Shown here piece after piece: positions 12,871 to 22,390 of a stretch of DNA of 24,859 nt (positions within the stretch are counted from its first letter, which is position 1; each line of letters begins with the position of its first letter). A program made the translations under genes and the position numbers. The notes beneath the pieces were generated by a model. That model did not search any database, was not told where the DNA came from, and worked only from the letters and a program-made list of their open reading frames with translations. Source of the DNA: a virus; the IMG/VR virus record IMGVR_UViG_3300027974_000149, positions 1-24,859 of that record, one strand, 5' to 3'.

Positions 12871-14178
12871 ATGGCAATTACAATTGAAGACTTTCCGGAT
12901 GAGTGGTCAGTACGCAATCAAAAACTCATGGTCATCGCTAAGTCCACGGACACCACACAACCCGGTTTCAAGTACGGCGTAACTGTGACGGATAACAGCA
13001 ATGGCAAAATTTACAATTTTCTGTGCGATAAAGCACCTCAAGATGAGCGGTTGTATTTCGACTTGGCTCCACTTGTTTACTTGCGAAATTTTGAGCCGCA
13101 GGTGGGTTTACACGACATCGGTTGCGATGCTTTCGCATCTGAACCGGAGGGCAACGGGTTCAGAACGTATGGAATCCGTGTAAGTGGTTGGTGGTTACAG
13201 GCCGGCGTGCTAACTGAGTTAGATGAAGGTGCTGATTCTGATGTGCTTGTAGTGAATGGATATTATCAAATCACTGACGGATACAAGCCAAATCCGGAAA
13301 CACGTTTTGCGTTAGCCAACAATCAGTCGCTTGTAATGAACGACCTTAATACAGAAACGCACACGTGGTACTACAAGGACAGTATGCCATTCGCAGCAGT
13401 AGCAGGCAAAGTGGTAGCCATACCTTGCTTTCTTGATGATTATGGTGTCTTTACAACGCCATGGGACGGTAAAACAGGCCTTAATACCAATACGGCAGAC
13501 CTGATACAATTTGTTTTGTATGTAGGGGATGTGGCTACGTATTCCACATTTACTTGGACATATGACCCGGCCACATCATCACCGGACAACCGAATCATTC
13601 ATGTTGGTGTGTTTCCGGGCAACTTAGCTGAGGCAACTAACCCGAATGTTGTACCACCTGCTAACTACTCAAATTGGATGTTCTATACAGTGCAGTATAA
13701 AACAAAAACTAACCTGCCCAAATCTCGCAAGTATGTATTTTACAATGCTGAACGCTATGGACAATCCGATTGTAACCACGACCGTGTGCGCTTGGGGTGG
13801 ATTGGCTCAAAGGCCGGTTGGACTTATTGGAACTTCATTAAGAAAAACGAGTACACCAATCAGATAGACCGCAAGCGGTTTGAACGCACGGTGTTCGATG
13901 GTACGGGAAATGTCCACGCTACCAACAGACGTACACTCGTTGATAGGCCAACCCTTGTGGAACGTACATTGTCGGTGACGAGTGATTGGGTTCAAGAGTC
14001 AGAGTATGAAGCATTACGCAGTTTGTTTGTGTCCAATCAGGTCAGTCTTATCACAACAGCCGGCGGAAACATCCCGTGTTCTGTTGAAGATGTACAGTTC
14101 TTAGAACGGCGCGCACGCAACGGCAAGTTGGTCAATGTGACTTTTACAATAAAAATCGCTCAACCTTATTGGTCATGA
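12871..14178 (+). CDS. Conserved tail structural protein (distal tail/baseplate region)
   Basis: A 435-residue, mostly beta-rich protein with many aromatic residues and few charged runs. The N-terminus (MAITIEDFPDEWSVRNQKLM) and the C-terminal segment (RLGWIGSKAGWTYWNFIKKN ... RPTLVERTLSVTSDWVQESE) resemble a tail protein frequently found in Bacteroidota phages next to the large tail-tip protein. The exact role, distal tail or baseplate hub connection, is inference from position between the gp10-like and tail-tip genes. Its stop overlaps the next start as ATGA. No enzymatic motif is seen. Confidence 0.6.
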   Translation: MAITIEDFPDEWSVRNQKLMVIAKSTDTTQPGFKYGVTVTDNSNGKIYNFLCDKAPQDERLYFDLAPLVYLRNFEPQVGLHDIGCDAFASEPEGNGFRTYGIRVSGWWLQAGVLTELDEGADSDVLVVNGYYQITDGYKPNPETRFALANNQSLVMNDLNTETHTWYYKDSMPFAAVAGKVVAIPCFLDDYGVFTTPWDGKTGLNTNTADLIQFVLYVGDVATYSTFTWTYDPATSSPDNRIIHVGVFPGNLAEATNPNVVPPANYSNWMFYTVQYKTKTNLPKSRKYVFYNAERYGQSDCNHDRVRLGWIGSKAGWTYWNFIKKNEYTNQIDRKRFERTVFDGTGNVHATNRRTLVDRPTLVERTLSVTSDWVQESEYEALRSLFVSNQVSLITTAGGNIPCSVEDVQFLERRARNGKLVNVTFTIKIAQPYWS

Positions 14179-17100
14179 CGGGTAAAGTATCCATACTAAT
14201 CACCAAAGGCGGTACAGGTGTAACATTGTACACGCAGTATCTCAGTGAACCGGATAATGTAAACACTGCAATCAACAAGATGTACATTAGTGCGGCAAGT
14301 TCACTGAATTGGAATTGTGAGCAAGCACAGCTACTGTTAGACACAATTCAATCAAGTGGTGGTTTAACTGTAACTTGTTTCACCAAAGCAGGTTTGAACC
14401 TTGGTCCTGCTGTGCTTACAACTTATTCGAGTCTCACGGCAAATTGCGGAGTTACTGATGAGGCCACATTAGTGTACGACCCACTTCAAACAACCGGACA
14501 AGTAATCAAGACCTCATACATCACTTGGATAGGTGGAGTGCCAACGGAAACAGCGCGTTTGGACTTGTATCCGGATGAAACCATCAGTCAGAATTGGGAA
14601 TTTAAGAGCATCAGTAACTTTCAATCACGTGCCGGCTACACACGTGAGTTTCGCATCCCAATGACGGAACTCAATCAGGCGTTGTTGGACCACGCGCCAT
14701 ATACCACGTATTCACCCGGAAACACAGATATTTTTGACTCAAAGAACAATGCTGTAATCTTAGTTGATGAGTTGCCGTTGGTGCGCGGATTTTTGCGCGT
14801 AAACAAAATTGTGACTCAGTCAGACGTTCGTGCCGATGCTGAGGTGACGTTCTACACGGATGTGCCTGACTTGTTCACACTTTTACGCGGCAAGAAATTC
14901 GTTGACTTGGACGCGTTGCAAGACTTGAATCATGACCTTGACCAAACGTACATAGACACACAGCCAAACGAGTATGTGCTGTACTCAATGATTGATAGAG
15001 GCAGTGATAATGACCTTCAAGTGTCCGAACTAAATACATCAGAGCCATCATTAGCAATTAAACAGTCACCAAGTGTACGTTGGGATTGGCTGTTAAAGTC
15101 AGTGGTTGAGGAAGCAGGGTTCACTTTGAACGCGCCGGAACTGCTTGCTATTCTTGGTGATATTTGGGCGCCATGGTTGGGCAATAGGCCATTCGCGTAC
15201 AACAACTCAGCAATCGCATTTCGCGCAGTTGTGAATTTTACAGATGATTATCCGCGTGGGTTTGTGTATTGGGGTGACGACTATGGTTGGGGATGGGATG
15301 GCATATATCCGGGTTATGGCCCTTCTGTGCCACCTTCGCCTATCACACCTTGGCTTGAGGTGGTAGACGTGTTGAACGCGTACAGCAATAACATCGGCCC
15401 AAACAACGGGTTCAGCTATTACACTGCGCCATACGATGGATTTTTCCTGTTTGATTTGTGGGCTACTTGGGATTGGGATAGAACAGACAGCACCACGGTC
15501 ACGCTTTCATTACTCATACAACGACCAAATGGTGACTACTTCATACAAAGTGCGGCAACCGCTAACACAGTTTCCATAGCTGCCAACAGTGCCGGAACTT
15601 ATTTTCATAGGGCGCAAGTATACGCAGTCAGACAACCGGGCATGGGTGATGGTTACTTCTTGGAGGCAGGCAGCAAGGTGTTTTTCTTTCTAAAATTCTC
15701 AGATTCATTGGGAGTTGGTGGAGGCAATACAATTAAAATGTATGCCGGGGCATCAACAGGGTTTGTTGGAACGGGTTGGGAACTTGTATCAATCAACACT
15801 TTTGCGCTTGGCAACTTGCCATATCCTGTGGATATGCAAGAAAGTGCGCCGGATGTGAATCAGATTGACTTTGTATCTGATGTGCTAAAAATGTTTAACT
15901 GCGTCATTGAGGGTGATAAACTCATACCGAATCAAATCAACATTGCTCCAATGATTGACTACCTTGGAACGGGTGAAACTATTGATTGGACTGATAAGAT
16001 TGTAATTGACAAAGATTACACGATGTCTACACCATCTGACGAGTTGAATCAGCAGTTGACCATGTCCTACAAGGATGGAAAGGACATTGGCAATCAAACA
16101 TATGTATCGGTTGGCAATAGAGTGTATGGTAGTTATCAAGTAGTTGGCTATACTGAAACCGCAACTGACACACCTCACCTATTTGCCACCGGCGAGTACA
16201 AAGTACAACTCACGGCAATAGCAACACCCTGTAATGCCTTTCCGGGAACAGCGGCGGTGATGCCTCGTTTTGTGGATAGCGCAAACAAGTATGTACCACC
16301 CGGACTCAGAGCGTTGTATTGGGCAGACACTTACTATCGTACAGACGGAACTTGGTTCAGACTACTCAATCACTACAGCACTACATACGCAGACTATTCA
16401 GACAGCGACCTCAATTTTGCGCCGGAAACACCACTGTTTAACATCATTACCAATCCGGTGAATAACCTATTCAATGTGTATTGGCGCGCATTTTTTGACG
16501 AGATATACAGCAAACGCGCACGCATATTGGAGGCGTTTGTAATGATGGATACAACGGATGTGTTGGAATTTTCATTCAAAAATTACTATTGGTTTTTTGG
16601 ATGTTATTGGCGTATCACGAAAATCACCGACTACAAACACGGTGCTGACATGCCTACCAAGGTAACATTCATGAAGGTTATCAATCCTGTCCAACGCTGC
16701 CAAGCAATTCCGATTTCATCAAATAGGGATGGCAGTTTAAATTGGGTGGATGGAGATGGCAACCCTGTTGTAGGCACACAAGACTGTTGCGACCAACTTG
16801 GATTGAGTTGGTCAGAGCAGAAGAGTAAATGCTTTGGGCAAGTTGCCGGTGGTACTAATGCTGCGGCTGATGGTGTTAGGTACGAAAATGTACTGACCGA
16901 TATCACCAAACCACTTGTAAAACCATTTGACTTAGTGCGAACTGAAAATAGCAAGTTCGACATAACGCCATCAGGCTCAGTAATAATCGGCGAATCATTT
17001 AAGGTGGACACCCCACTATTCCAATCAATTATGATAGGACGCAGGCATGAGGTATCCAACGCCGGCACAGGTTTGTCTATCTTTGGAAGTGACGCCAAGG

Positions 17101-17579
17101 TTGTAAACACAGGCAATCATTTCGGTGGTGGAACACGTGGTTCAGTAGGTAACATTGGTTCAATTCAATCCGGTTCGGTATTGCTTGGAAATAAAACAAT
17201 TTTTGCAGCAACAGGCGTTCAAATTCAAGTAAGTTTTGGTGGTTCAATCCTCAAGCGGTTGGTACTGCCTGAGGATACAACGTGGATATGTCGCGCCACC
17301 GTGATTGCCTCAGATACGCAAGGATTTTGGGTGACAAGTTATTGGACGTTTGTACTGAACAACAAGGGCGGTACATTGGACGCATCAACACCTGTAATGG
17401 TCAGTGAAGATGATTGGGCAGGTGGCGAATGGCGTGTAACACCTGTAATAAATTTGATTACCAACCCCGGTGAGTTCACGCTGTATGTAAGACTTGACGA
17501 CATAGGCGCAACGCCTAACACGTACCCAACACCGGCTCTGAACATTACATTAGGCATTGATTATACACAGACGCGATGA
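14175..17579 (+). CDS. Large tail-tip/baseplate protein with fibre-like C-terminus
   Basis: A 1134-residue protein. ATG 14175 overlaps the upstream stop as ATGA and is preferred over an upstream TTG. The N-terminal and central parts are beta-rich. RAGYTREFRIPMTELNQALL and IDFVSDVLKMFNCVIEGDKL then GETIDWTDKIVIDKDYTM are typical of tail-hub proteins of Bacteroidota siphophages. A cysteine-bearing segment near residue 870 (TQDCCDQLGLSWSEQKSKCF) is shared by such proteins. Residues about 945-1010 form short G/N-rich turns (GRRHEVSNAGTGLSIFGSDA, then TGNHFGGGTRGSVGNIGS), suggesting a beta-helical fibre part. The C-terminal ~120 residues form a final globular domain. Probably the host-contacting tail tip. 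Confidence 0.65.
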   Translation: MTGKVSILITKGGTGVTLYTQYLSEPDNVNTAINKMYISAASSLNWNCEQAQLLLDTIQSSGGLTVTCFTKAGLNLGPAVLTTYSSLTANCGVTDEATLVYDPLQTTGQVIKTSYITWIGGVPTETARLDLYPDETISQNWEFKSISNFQSRAGYTREFRIPMTELNQALLDHAPYTTYSPGNTDIFDSKNNAVILVDELPLVRGFLRVNKIVTQSDVRADAEVTFYTDVPDLFTLLRGKKFVDLDALQDLNHDLDQTYIDTQPNEYVLYSMIDRGSDNDLQVSELNTSEPSLAIKQSPSVRWDWLLKSVVEEAGFTLNAPELLAILGDIWAPWLGNRPFAYNNSAIAFRAVVNFTDDYPRGFVYWGDDYGWGWDGIYPGYGPSVPPSPITPWLEVVDVLNAYSNNIGPNNGFSYYTAPYDGFFLFDLWATWDWDRTDSTTVTLSLLIQRPNGDYFIQSAATANTVSIAANSAGTYFHRAQVYAVRQPGMGDGYFLEAGSKVFFFLKFSDSLGVGGGNTIKMYAGASTGFVGTGWELVSINTFALGNLPYPVDMQESAPDVNQIDFVSDVLKMFNCVIEGDKLIPNQINIAPMIDYLGTGETIDWTDKIVIDKDYTMSTPSDELNQQLTMSYKDGKDIGNQTYVSVGNRVYGSYQVVGYTETATDTPHLFATGEYKVQLTAIATPCNAFPGTAAVMPRFVDSANKYVPPGLRALYWADTYYRTDGTWFRLLNHYSTTYADYSDSDLNFAPETPLFNIITNPVNNLFNVYWRAFFDEIYSKRARILEAFVMMDTTDVLEFSFKNYYWFFGCYWRITKITDYKHGADMPTKVTFMKVINPVQRCQAIPISSNRDGSLNWVDGDGNPVVGTQDCCDQLGLSWSEQKSKCFGQVAGGTNAAADGVRYENVLTDITKPLVKPFDLVRTENSKFDITPSGSVIIGESFKVDTPLFQSIMIGRRHEVSNAGTGLSIFGSDAKVVNTGNHFGGGTRGSVGNIGSIQSGSVLLGNKTIFAATGVQIQVSFGGSILKRLVLPEDTTWICRATVIASDTQGFWVTSYWTFVLNNKGGTLDASTPVMVSEDDWAGGEWRVTPVINLITNPGEFTLYVRLDDIGATPNTYPTPALNITLGIDYTQTR

Positions 17580-17764
17580 ACACTGATACAAACATCATTT
17601 CCGGAACATTGTCGCTCATTAAATTGGGTGTACGCACAACAGAACCAAGCAGATTGCTTACAGGCCGGCGATTACAACTTTACCGGTTGTTGAAGTACGC
17701 AAGCATGTACGGTGGTTGGCTCATCATTTTATTCCTAACCTACAAACTAATCAATCATGGCTGA
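17576..17764 (+). CDS. 62-residue membrane protein before the tape measure gene
   Basis: The start overlaps the tail-tip stop as ATGA and the stop lies eight bases inside the tape measure gene, so translation is tightly coupled. The front half is basic (LGVRTTEPSRLLTGRRLQLY), followed by a hydrophobic span (YGGWLIILFLTYKLI) and a short tail. By topology it could be a small inner-membrane or holin-like protein or a tail factor, but no lysis enzyme is nearby. Not recognised as a known family. Confidence 0.65.
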   Translation: MNTDTNIISGTLSLIKLGVRTTEPSRLLTGRRLQLYRLLKYASMYGGWLIILFLTYKLINHG

Positions 17765-19904
17765 TGAAAGCATAGGCGTCAAAATTGACGTTGACACAGG
17801 TAGCGCAGAGAAAAATCTCAATGACCTGAGCGGTGCGGTGAACGCCAACGCAAGTAGCGTGGTGAATCTGCGCAAGCAATACAAGACAATGCAAAGAGAG
17901 TTGGAGCAACTTGACCCAAACACTGAGGAATTTGAGAAGCTATCAAGACAGATGGGTAGGTTGAAAGACCAAATGGGTGACGCTGCTGAGGCCGCGCGCG
18001 CCAATGCCGGTAACGCATTTGAAGGACTCAGCGGCAATGCTCAGCTACTTGGTGGCAGGTTGGCCAATCTTGACTTTGAGGGCGTTGGTTCAGCACTACG
18101 CGGTATGGCCGGCAATCTCAAGTCCGTTTCATTTTCTGAGTTTAGTGGCGGTATCAAGTCAATGATAGGTGGTTTGGGTTCACTTGGCAAGGCATTGCTG
18201 ACCAATCCTATCTTTTTGCTTGTAGCTGCCATTGGCGGCATCGTTGCGTATTCCGATGAGTTGTTGTCGCTGATGGACGGCGTAAGTGGTGAGGATGAAA
18301 AGCAACTCAAAGCACAGCAAGAGAAGGCTGCGCTTGCTAAGGAGCAAGTAGACGCAGTCAGCGCGCAAGAGGAAATTCTCAAACAGCAGGGCAAGACAGA
18401 GAAGGAAATACAACAGATGAAGCTCAACGCACTCACTACAGCCATTACGGAGCAAGAGATTGTTATACAGACACAGAAGACACAAAAGGACGCGCAGGTG
18501 GCTGCGGCCAAGCGCAACGCCGATATTTTGAAAGGCATACTCATGTTCTTGACTGCGCCCTTACAGATTCTTTTGTACAGTGTTGACCAAGTGATTGCCG
18601 GCCTCAACGCAGTAGGTGTCATCAGCGATGAAACGTATGCAAGCATTGGTAGTCTACAAGCCGGTCTAAATGATAGTGTGGCCAAACTGCTCTTTGACCC
18701 GGCTGCTGTCGCGGCTGAGGGTGATAAGACATTGAAAGAAAGTGAAAGAGCGTTAACAGCCTTGAAAAATCAGAAGGCCGGAATTGAAAACAAAATTACT
18801 GCTGATGAGAACAAGGCAAGAGATGACCGCAATACGGCTAACGCCAAGGCTAATGAGGAAAGGTTAAAAAAAGAGCAAGAGATTGCTGATGCTATTGCCA
18901 AACTGAAAGAGGAACAGTATCAACAAACCCTGTCCGCTACAGACAAAGAACTACGTGCGGTTGAGTTGAAGTACACAGAACTGTTGGCCAAGGCACAGGG
19001 CAACGCTACACAGACTGCTGAATTGACCAAGCTATGGGAAGCGGAAAAAACAAAAATCACTGCGGATGCTGAAGCAGACCGGCTGAAGGTGATAGCAAAC
19101 GCCAACGCTGAGGCAAATAAATTGCGTCAGGAAGCGGCAATGGAAGCTATGACCTTGTCAGAGCGTGCCGATGAGGACTTGAGACTTTCTAAGATGACAC
19201 AACAGCAAGTAGACTTGGACGCATTGCGCACCAAATACTTTGAAGAATCTGCTGTTTTAGAGCAACAAGGTTATGATACTGCTGCTCTGACTGAAGTTTA
19301 TGAAGGTCAAGTCAAAGAAATTAATGACAAATACAGGACAGAGAAGGAAGCCAAGGACGCTGAACAGGCTGAAAAAGACAAGGCACGCGCTGAAGAAATT
19401 GCCAACGCGCGTATCGGAACAGCATCAAGTATGATAGGTGCGTTGAGTTCGTTAAATGAAGCCTTTGCAGGTAGCAGTGAACGCGACCGCAAGCGTTCGT
19501 TCAAACGCAATAAGGCGTTGCAGATAGCGCAAGCGTTGATACAAACTTATCAATCAGCCACAGCCGCATACGCATCACAGTTGACAGTTCCATCACCGGA
19601 TGCTCCAATACGTGCCGCAATCGCAGCAGGTGCGGCAGTAGCATCAGGACTTGCGCAGGTTGCATCTATTCGCAAGACAGAATACGCAGCAGGTAGTGAG
19701 CCACCGGGCGGTTCAAGTCCACCCCCATCAGTATCCGGCGGTGGTGGTGGCGGTGGAGAGTCTGTACCTCAAGCGGCAAACCTCAACTTGGGTTTCTTGA
19801 ACAACAGACCGGAACAGATGAGGCCATCATACGTCCTCTCAGGTGATGTAAAGAATGCCAACGATGCGCGTGACAAAGTTGAAAGATTGGCAAGAGTTGG
19901 GTAA
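17757..19904 (+). CDS. Tape measure protein
   Basis: At 715 residues it should set a relatively short tail, on the usual rule that tail length scales with tape measure length. The N-terminal coiled coil (LRKQYKTMQRELEQLDPNTE) is followed by a hydrophobic segment at about 146-166 (ALLTNPIFLLVAAIGGIVAY) and another near 265-285 (GILMFLTAPLQILLYSVD). Long Ala/Glu/Lys coiled coil fills the centre to about 540. The C-terminal block (RKRSFKRNKALQIAQALIQT then IAAGAAVASGLAQVASIRKT) is typical of tape measures in these phages. A flexible Gly/Pro linker precedes the last 50 residues. It follows the small membrane protein with an overlap, and its place after the tail-tip genes is the reverse of the common order. 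Confidence 0.9.
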   Translation: MADESIGVKIDVDTGSAEKNLNDLSGAVNANASSVVNLRKQYKTMQRELEQLDPNTEEFEKLSRQMGRLKDQMGDAAEAARANAGNAFEGLSGNAQLLGGRLANLDFEGVGSALRGMAGNLKSVSFSEFSGGIKSMIGGLGSLGKALLTNPIFLLVAAIGGIVAYSDELLSLMDGVSGEDEKQLKAQQEKAALAKEQVDAVSAQEEILKQQGKTEKEIQQMKLNALTTAITEQEIVIQTQKTQKDAQVAAAKRNADILKGILMFLTAPLQILLYSVDQVIAGLNAVGVISDETYASIGSLQAGLNDSVAKLLFDPAAVAAEGDKTLKESERALTALKNQKAGIENKITADENKARDDRNTANAKANEERLKKEQEIADAIAKLKEEQYQQTLSATDKELRAVELKYTELLAKAQGNATQTAELTKLWEAEKTKITADAEADRLKVIANANAEANKLRQEAAMEAMTLSERADEDLRLSKMTQQQVDLDALRTKYFEESAVLEQQGYDTAALTEVYEGQVKEINDKYRTEKEAKDAEQAEKDKARAEEIANARIGTASSMIGALSSLNEAFAGSSERDRKRSFKRNKALQIAQALIQTYQSATAAYASQLTVPSPDAPIRAAIAAGAAVASGLAQVASIRKTEYAAGSEPPGGSSPPPSVSGGGGGGGESVPQAANLNLGFLNNRPEQMRPSYVLSGDVKNANDARDKVERLARVG

Positions 19905-19953
19905 ATTAGCAAGCGAATAAATCAAAGCACATAACAAGCAACAAATAAGCGAA

Positions 19954-20565
19954 ATGGAAGCAAAGAAACTATTGAAATGCGTGGTTGACGACAACGGACA
20001 GTTGGGTGTATACGCCATAGGACTTGTACAATCACCTGCTATTGAAGAACGGTGGGTGGCACTTGCCGACATGAAACTATCAGAAGTACAGGCAGAGCGC
20101 AAAATGCTGTACGGCGCGGCACTTGTACCGGACAAGAAAATTTACCGGTATGACAAGGACAAAAATGAAGAATACTATGTATTCTTTGACCAACCGACTA
20201 TTGAAAAGTGCGCGCACATGTTCCTGCAACAGAATCACCACCATGACCACACTTATGAGCATATAGTTCCAATCAACGGATGTACTGTGGTTGAGAGTTG
20301 GCTTGTAGAATCAGAGCAGGACAAATCACGCGCGTTTGGAATGGATGTACCGGTTGGAACTTGGATGATAGGTGTAAAGGTTCATGATGAGCAGTTATGG
20401 AGCAAGGTGATGGACAAAAGTGTGACCGGATTCAGTATTGAAGGCCGTTTTGAGCAAGTTTTACTGAGCAGGGCAGCATTTTCAAATGACAATTCTCTTG
20501 ATACACGTGTAGAAGGTGCTTTGATTGAGATATCAAAGTTGTTATCTTTGTTGCCTCGTCAGTGA
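19954..20565 (+). CDS. Prohead protease, XkdF-like (S78-type)
   Basis: A 203-residue protein resembling the XkdF/Peptidase S78-like maturation proteases that cut scaffold and capsid precursors. Landmarks are VYAIGLVQSPAIEERWVAL, LYGAALVPDKKIYRYD, the His-rich MFLQQNHHHDHTYEHIV, VVESWLVESEQDKSRAFGMD, GTWMIGVKVHDEQLWSKV and TGFSIEGRF. The catalytic His is probably within the HHHDH region and the Ser in VVESW; that assignment is inference. It begins 49 bases after the tape measure gene and ends just before a strong terminator, with scaffold and capsid genes following, the expected company. Confidence 0.82.
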   Translation: MEAKKLLKCVVDDNGQLGVYAIGLVQSPAIEERWVALADMKLSEVQAERKMLYGAALVPDKKIYRYDKDKNEEYYVFFDQPTIEKCAHMFLQQNHHHDHTYEHIVPINGCTVVESWLVESEQDKSRAFGMDVPVGTWMIGVKVHDEQLWSKVMDKSVTGFSIEGRFEQVLLSRAAFSNDNSLDTRVEGALIEISKLLSLLPRQ

Positions 20566-20585
20566 TATGATAAAGTTTTGTTAGC

Positions 20586-20628
20586 AAAAACCGTGTGGGC
20601 AATGGCTTTACACGGTTTTTCATTTTTT
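20586..20628 (+). terminator. Strong rho-independent terminator
   Basis: AAAAACCGTGT (20586-20596) pairs perfectly over 11 bases with ACACGGTTTTT (20610-20620), followed by CA and six T. It begins 20 bases after the protease stop and probably ends the transcript of the tail module. The flanking A and T tracts let it act in both directions. Confidence 0.88.
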
Positions 20629-20827
20629 AGGCCATCCCCATTCCGGTATCGACACGTGCCTGTAAACACCTCAAAAATCGATTTTAGCCACTCAAATTTT
20701 GACGCTCAACCCTTGAGATGGGTATCGAATCAGCCGTACACGCAATCATCGAAATAAACAAAATTTTGTGTGTTCATTGCGGAAAAATGAAAACGCCCCG
20801 TTTCTATTGAAAATATCCAACAGAATC
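20629..20827. promoter_or_regulatory. Intergenic region with several palindromes before the head genes
   Basis: No gene fits here. It contains the 12-base palindromes AAAATCGATTTT (20674-20685) and ACAAAATTTTGT (20758-20769), a CTCAA/TTGAG hairpin at 20705-20717, and GGTATCGA repeated near 20646 and 20721. It lies between the terminator and the scaffold-capsid genes, so it must hold a promoter if that terminator works. No perfect TAnnTTTG box is present, which leaves room for the phage sigma factor. Confidence 0.45.
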
Positions 20828-21439
20828 ATGGGTTCAACATACAAAAACCGCTTAGTTGCCATTCTTAACAAGTTTGGCGTGGAGCCTTCTCAGTTAGGCA
20901 TACAACTATCGCAGGACATTAAGTTGTCCGCAGAAGCGAAAACAGCAGACGGAACAATGCTCTACACGTCAGCAGACGCGTGGACAGCCGGCGTGGACAT
21001 TTATGTGCTTGATGAAACAGGCAACCCTGTACCTGCACCTGCGGGTGAATACGCGTTGGAAGACGGTTCAGTATTGATGGTGGGCGCGGATGGATTGGTT
21101 GCTGAAATCAGGCCGGTCGCAGCCGCTGAAGAAGCAATGAGCGCAGAAGATTGGATGAAAGTGGTAGAATCACTATCAGCACGCATCACAGACCTTGAAA
21201 ACGCCAATGTTTCGTTGGGTTCTCAACTAAACGATGCAAAGACCAACACTTCAGAGCATCTGACAACTATAAACACATTAAAGACACAACTTTCGGCAAT
21301 CAGCAAACAGCCTGCCGTTGGAAGTGTCAAAGAACGTGTGGAAGCAGTTGTAAGTAAAACCGCACCTGCCACTCCTAACAAGTCATTTGACAACATGACT
21401 ATCAAAGAACGCATTCAATTCAACTTAAATAATCAATAA
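20828..21439 (+). CDS. Capsid scaffold-like protein
   Basis: A 204-residue protein from ATG 20828 (MGSTYKNRLVAILNKFGVEP). An alternative start at 20768 adds 20 residues but falls within a palindrome and reads unlike protein, so it is rejected. The middle is a small Ala/Gly/Pro-rich domain (EYALEDGSVLMVGADGLVAE). Residues about 120-170 form a coiled coil (LSARITDLENANVSLGSQLN), and the tail ends KSFDNMTIKERIQFNLNNQ. Acidic coiled-coil proteins directly before the capsid gene, after a prohead protease, are usually scaffolds removed during maturation. The stop is three bases before the capsid start. Confidence 0.7.
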   Translation: MGSTYKNRLVAILNKFGVEPSQLGIQLSQDIKLSAEAKTADGTMLYTSADAWTAGVDIYVLDETGNPVPAPAGEYALEDGSVLMVGADGLVAEIRPVAAAEEAMSAEDWMKVVESLSARITDLENANVSLGSQLNDAKTNTSEHLTTINTLKTQLSAISKQPAVGSVKERVEAVVSKTAPATPNKSFDNMTIKERIQFNLNNQ

Positions 21440-21442
21440 CAC

Positions 21443-22345
21443 ATGGCAACTACTGTAACGAACACTGTTTCCTATGCCGGTAAGTATGCCGGTGAGTTTA
21501 TCCGTGCCGCTTTCAAGGCAAACGATACTGTGCAGAACGTAACACTCAAAGAAAACATTGAGTGGCGTGCTGTAGTAAAGAAATTGGTTGACGACATTTC
21601 ATTCGGCGCGCCATCCTGCGCATGGAATCCAACCGGCACGGTCGCAGTAACTGAGCGTTGGCTGACACTAAAGAAATTTAGCATTCACCAAGAGTTGTGT
21701 CTGAACACATTTTTGAATGATTGGGCTGCCGGTGACGTGCAGAACGGCAACTTGGAACCGGCTATGGTTGATGCGTTGCTTGCCAATATGCTTGAAGGAG
21801 TTGCTCAAGCCAACGAGAACATGATTTGGACGGGCAACGGAACGGCAAACCCTACAACAGAGTATGATGGGTTCTTGACCGGATTTGATGCGGATGCTAC
21901 TGTAATCAAGCCGTCTGCGGTTGCTATCACTAAGGCAAACGTGTTCGCAACCCTTGAGTCTATCATAGCTCAAGTACCAACTGCTGTTAAGTACGCCAAT
22001 GAAAAGCCCATTATTTACATTGACCCGGCATCTTGGGAAGCGTTCATGAACGCCTCAATGGCTGCCGGAAATGGATGGTACGCGTATGGTGGACAACCTG
22101 TACCTCAGAAGTATATGGGATTGTTTGACATCGCAGTATGTCCGGGTATGCCATCTTCAACAGTAGTTGCTGCGCGCAAATCCAACCTTTGGTTTGGTAC
22201 GAATGTGTTAGCCGATTGGAACAACGTCCAAATTGCTGATATGACACAGTTTGGCGAGGACAATTTCCGCTTCTCGATGAAATTCTTTGCCGGAGCGCAG
22301 CACGGTATCGGTTCTGAGATTGTTGCGTACAGCACTTGGTTCTAA
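21443..22345 (+). CDS. Major capsid protein (HK97 fold)
   Basis: A 300-residue protein. The N-terminus MATTVTNTVSYAGKYAGEFI then RAAFKANDTVQNVTLKENI, the central ERWLTLKKFSIHQELCLNTF, ENMIWTGNGTANPTTEYDGF, PIIYIDPASWEAFMNASM, LFDIAVCPGMPSSTVVAARK and the C-terminal MKFFAGAQHGIGSEIVAYST are typical of Bacteroidota-phage major capsid proteins. There is no obvious fused delta domain; a separate scaffold gene precedes it, three bases upstream. It should be the most abundant virion protein, and its gene has an A-rich leader. Confidence 0.88.
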   Translation: MATTVTNTVSYAGKYAGEFIRAAFKANDTVQNVTLKENIEWRAVVKKLVDDISFGAPSCAWNPTGTVAVTERWLTLKKFSIHQELCLNTFLNDWAAGDVQNGNLEPAMVDALLANMLEGVAQANENMIWTGNGTANPTTEYDGFLTGFDADATVIKPSAVAITKANVFATLESIIAQVPTAVKYANEKPIIYIDPASWEAFMNASMAAGNGWYAYGGQPVPQKYMGLFDIAVCPGMPSSTVVAARKSNLWFGTNVLADWNNVQIADMTQFGEDNFRFSMKFFAGAQHGIGSEIVAYSTWF

Positions 22346-22390
22346 TTGAACAAGTAAATTGTTGTAATAACCATAAAAAACTGAATTAAC

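Noticed and set aside
20768-20827. Upstream extension of the scaffold gene
   Set aside because: The non-ATG start lies in the ACAAAATTTTGT palindrome and the added residues do not look like the family; ATG 20828 is better.
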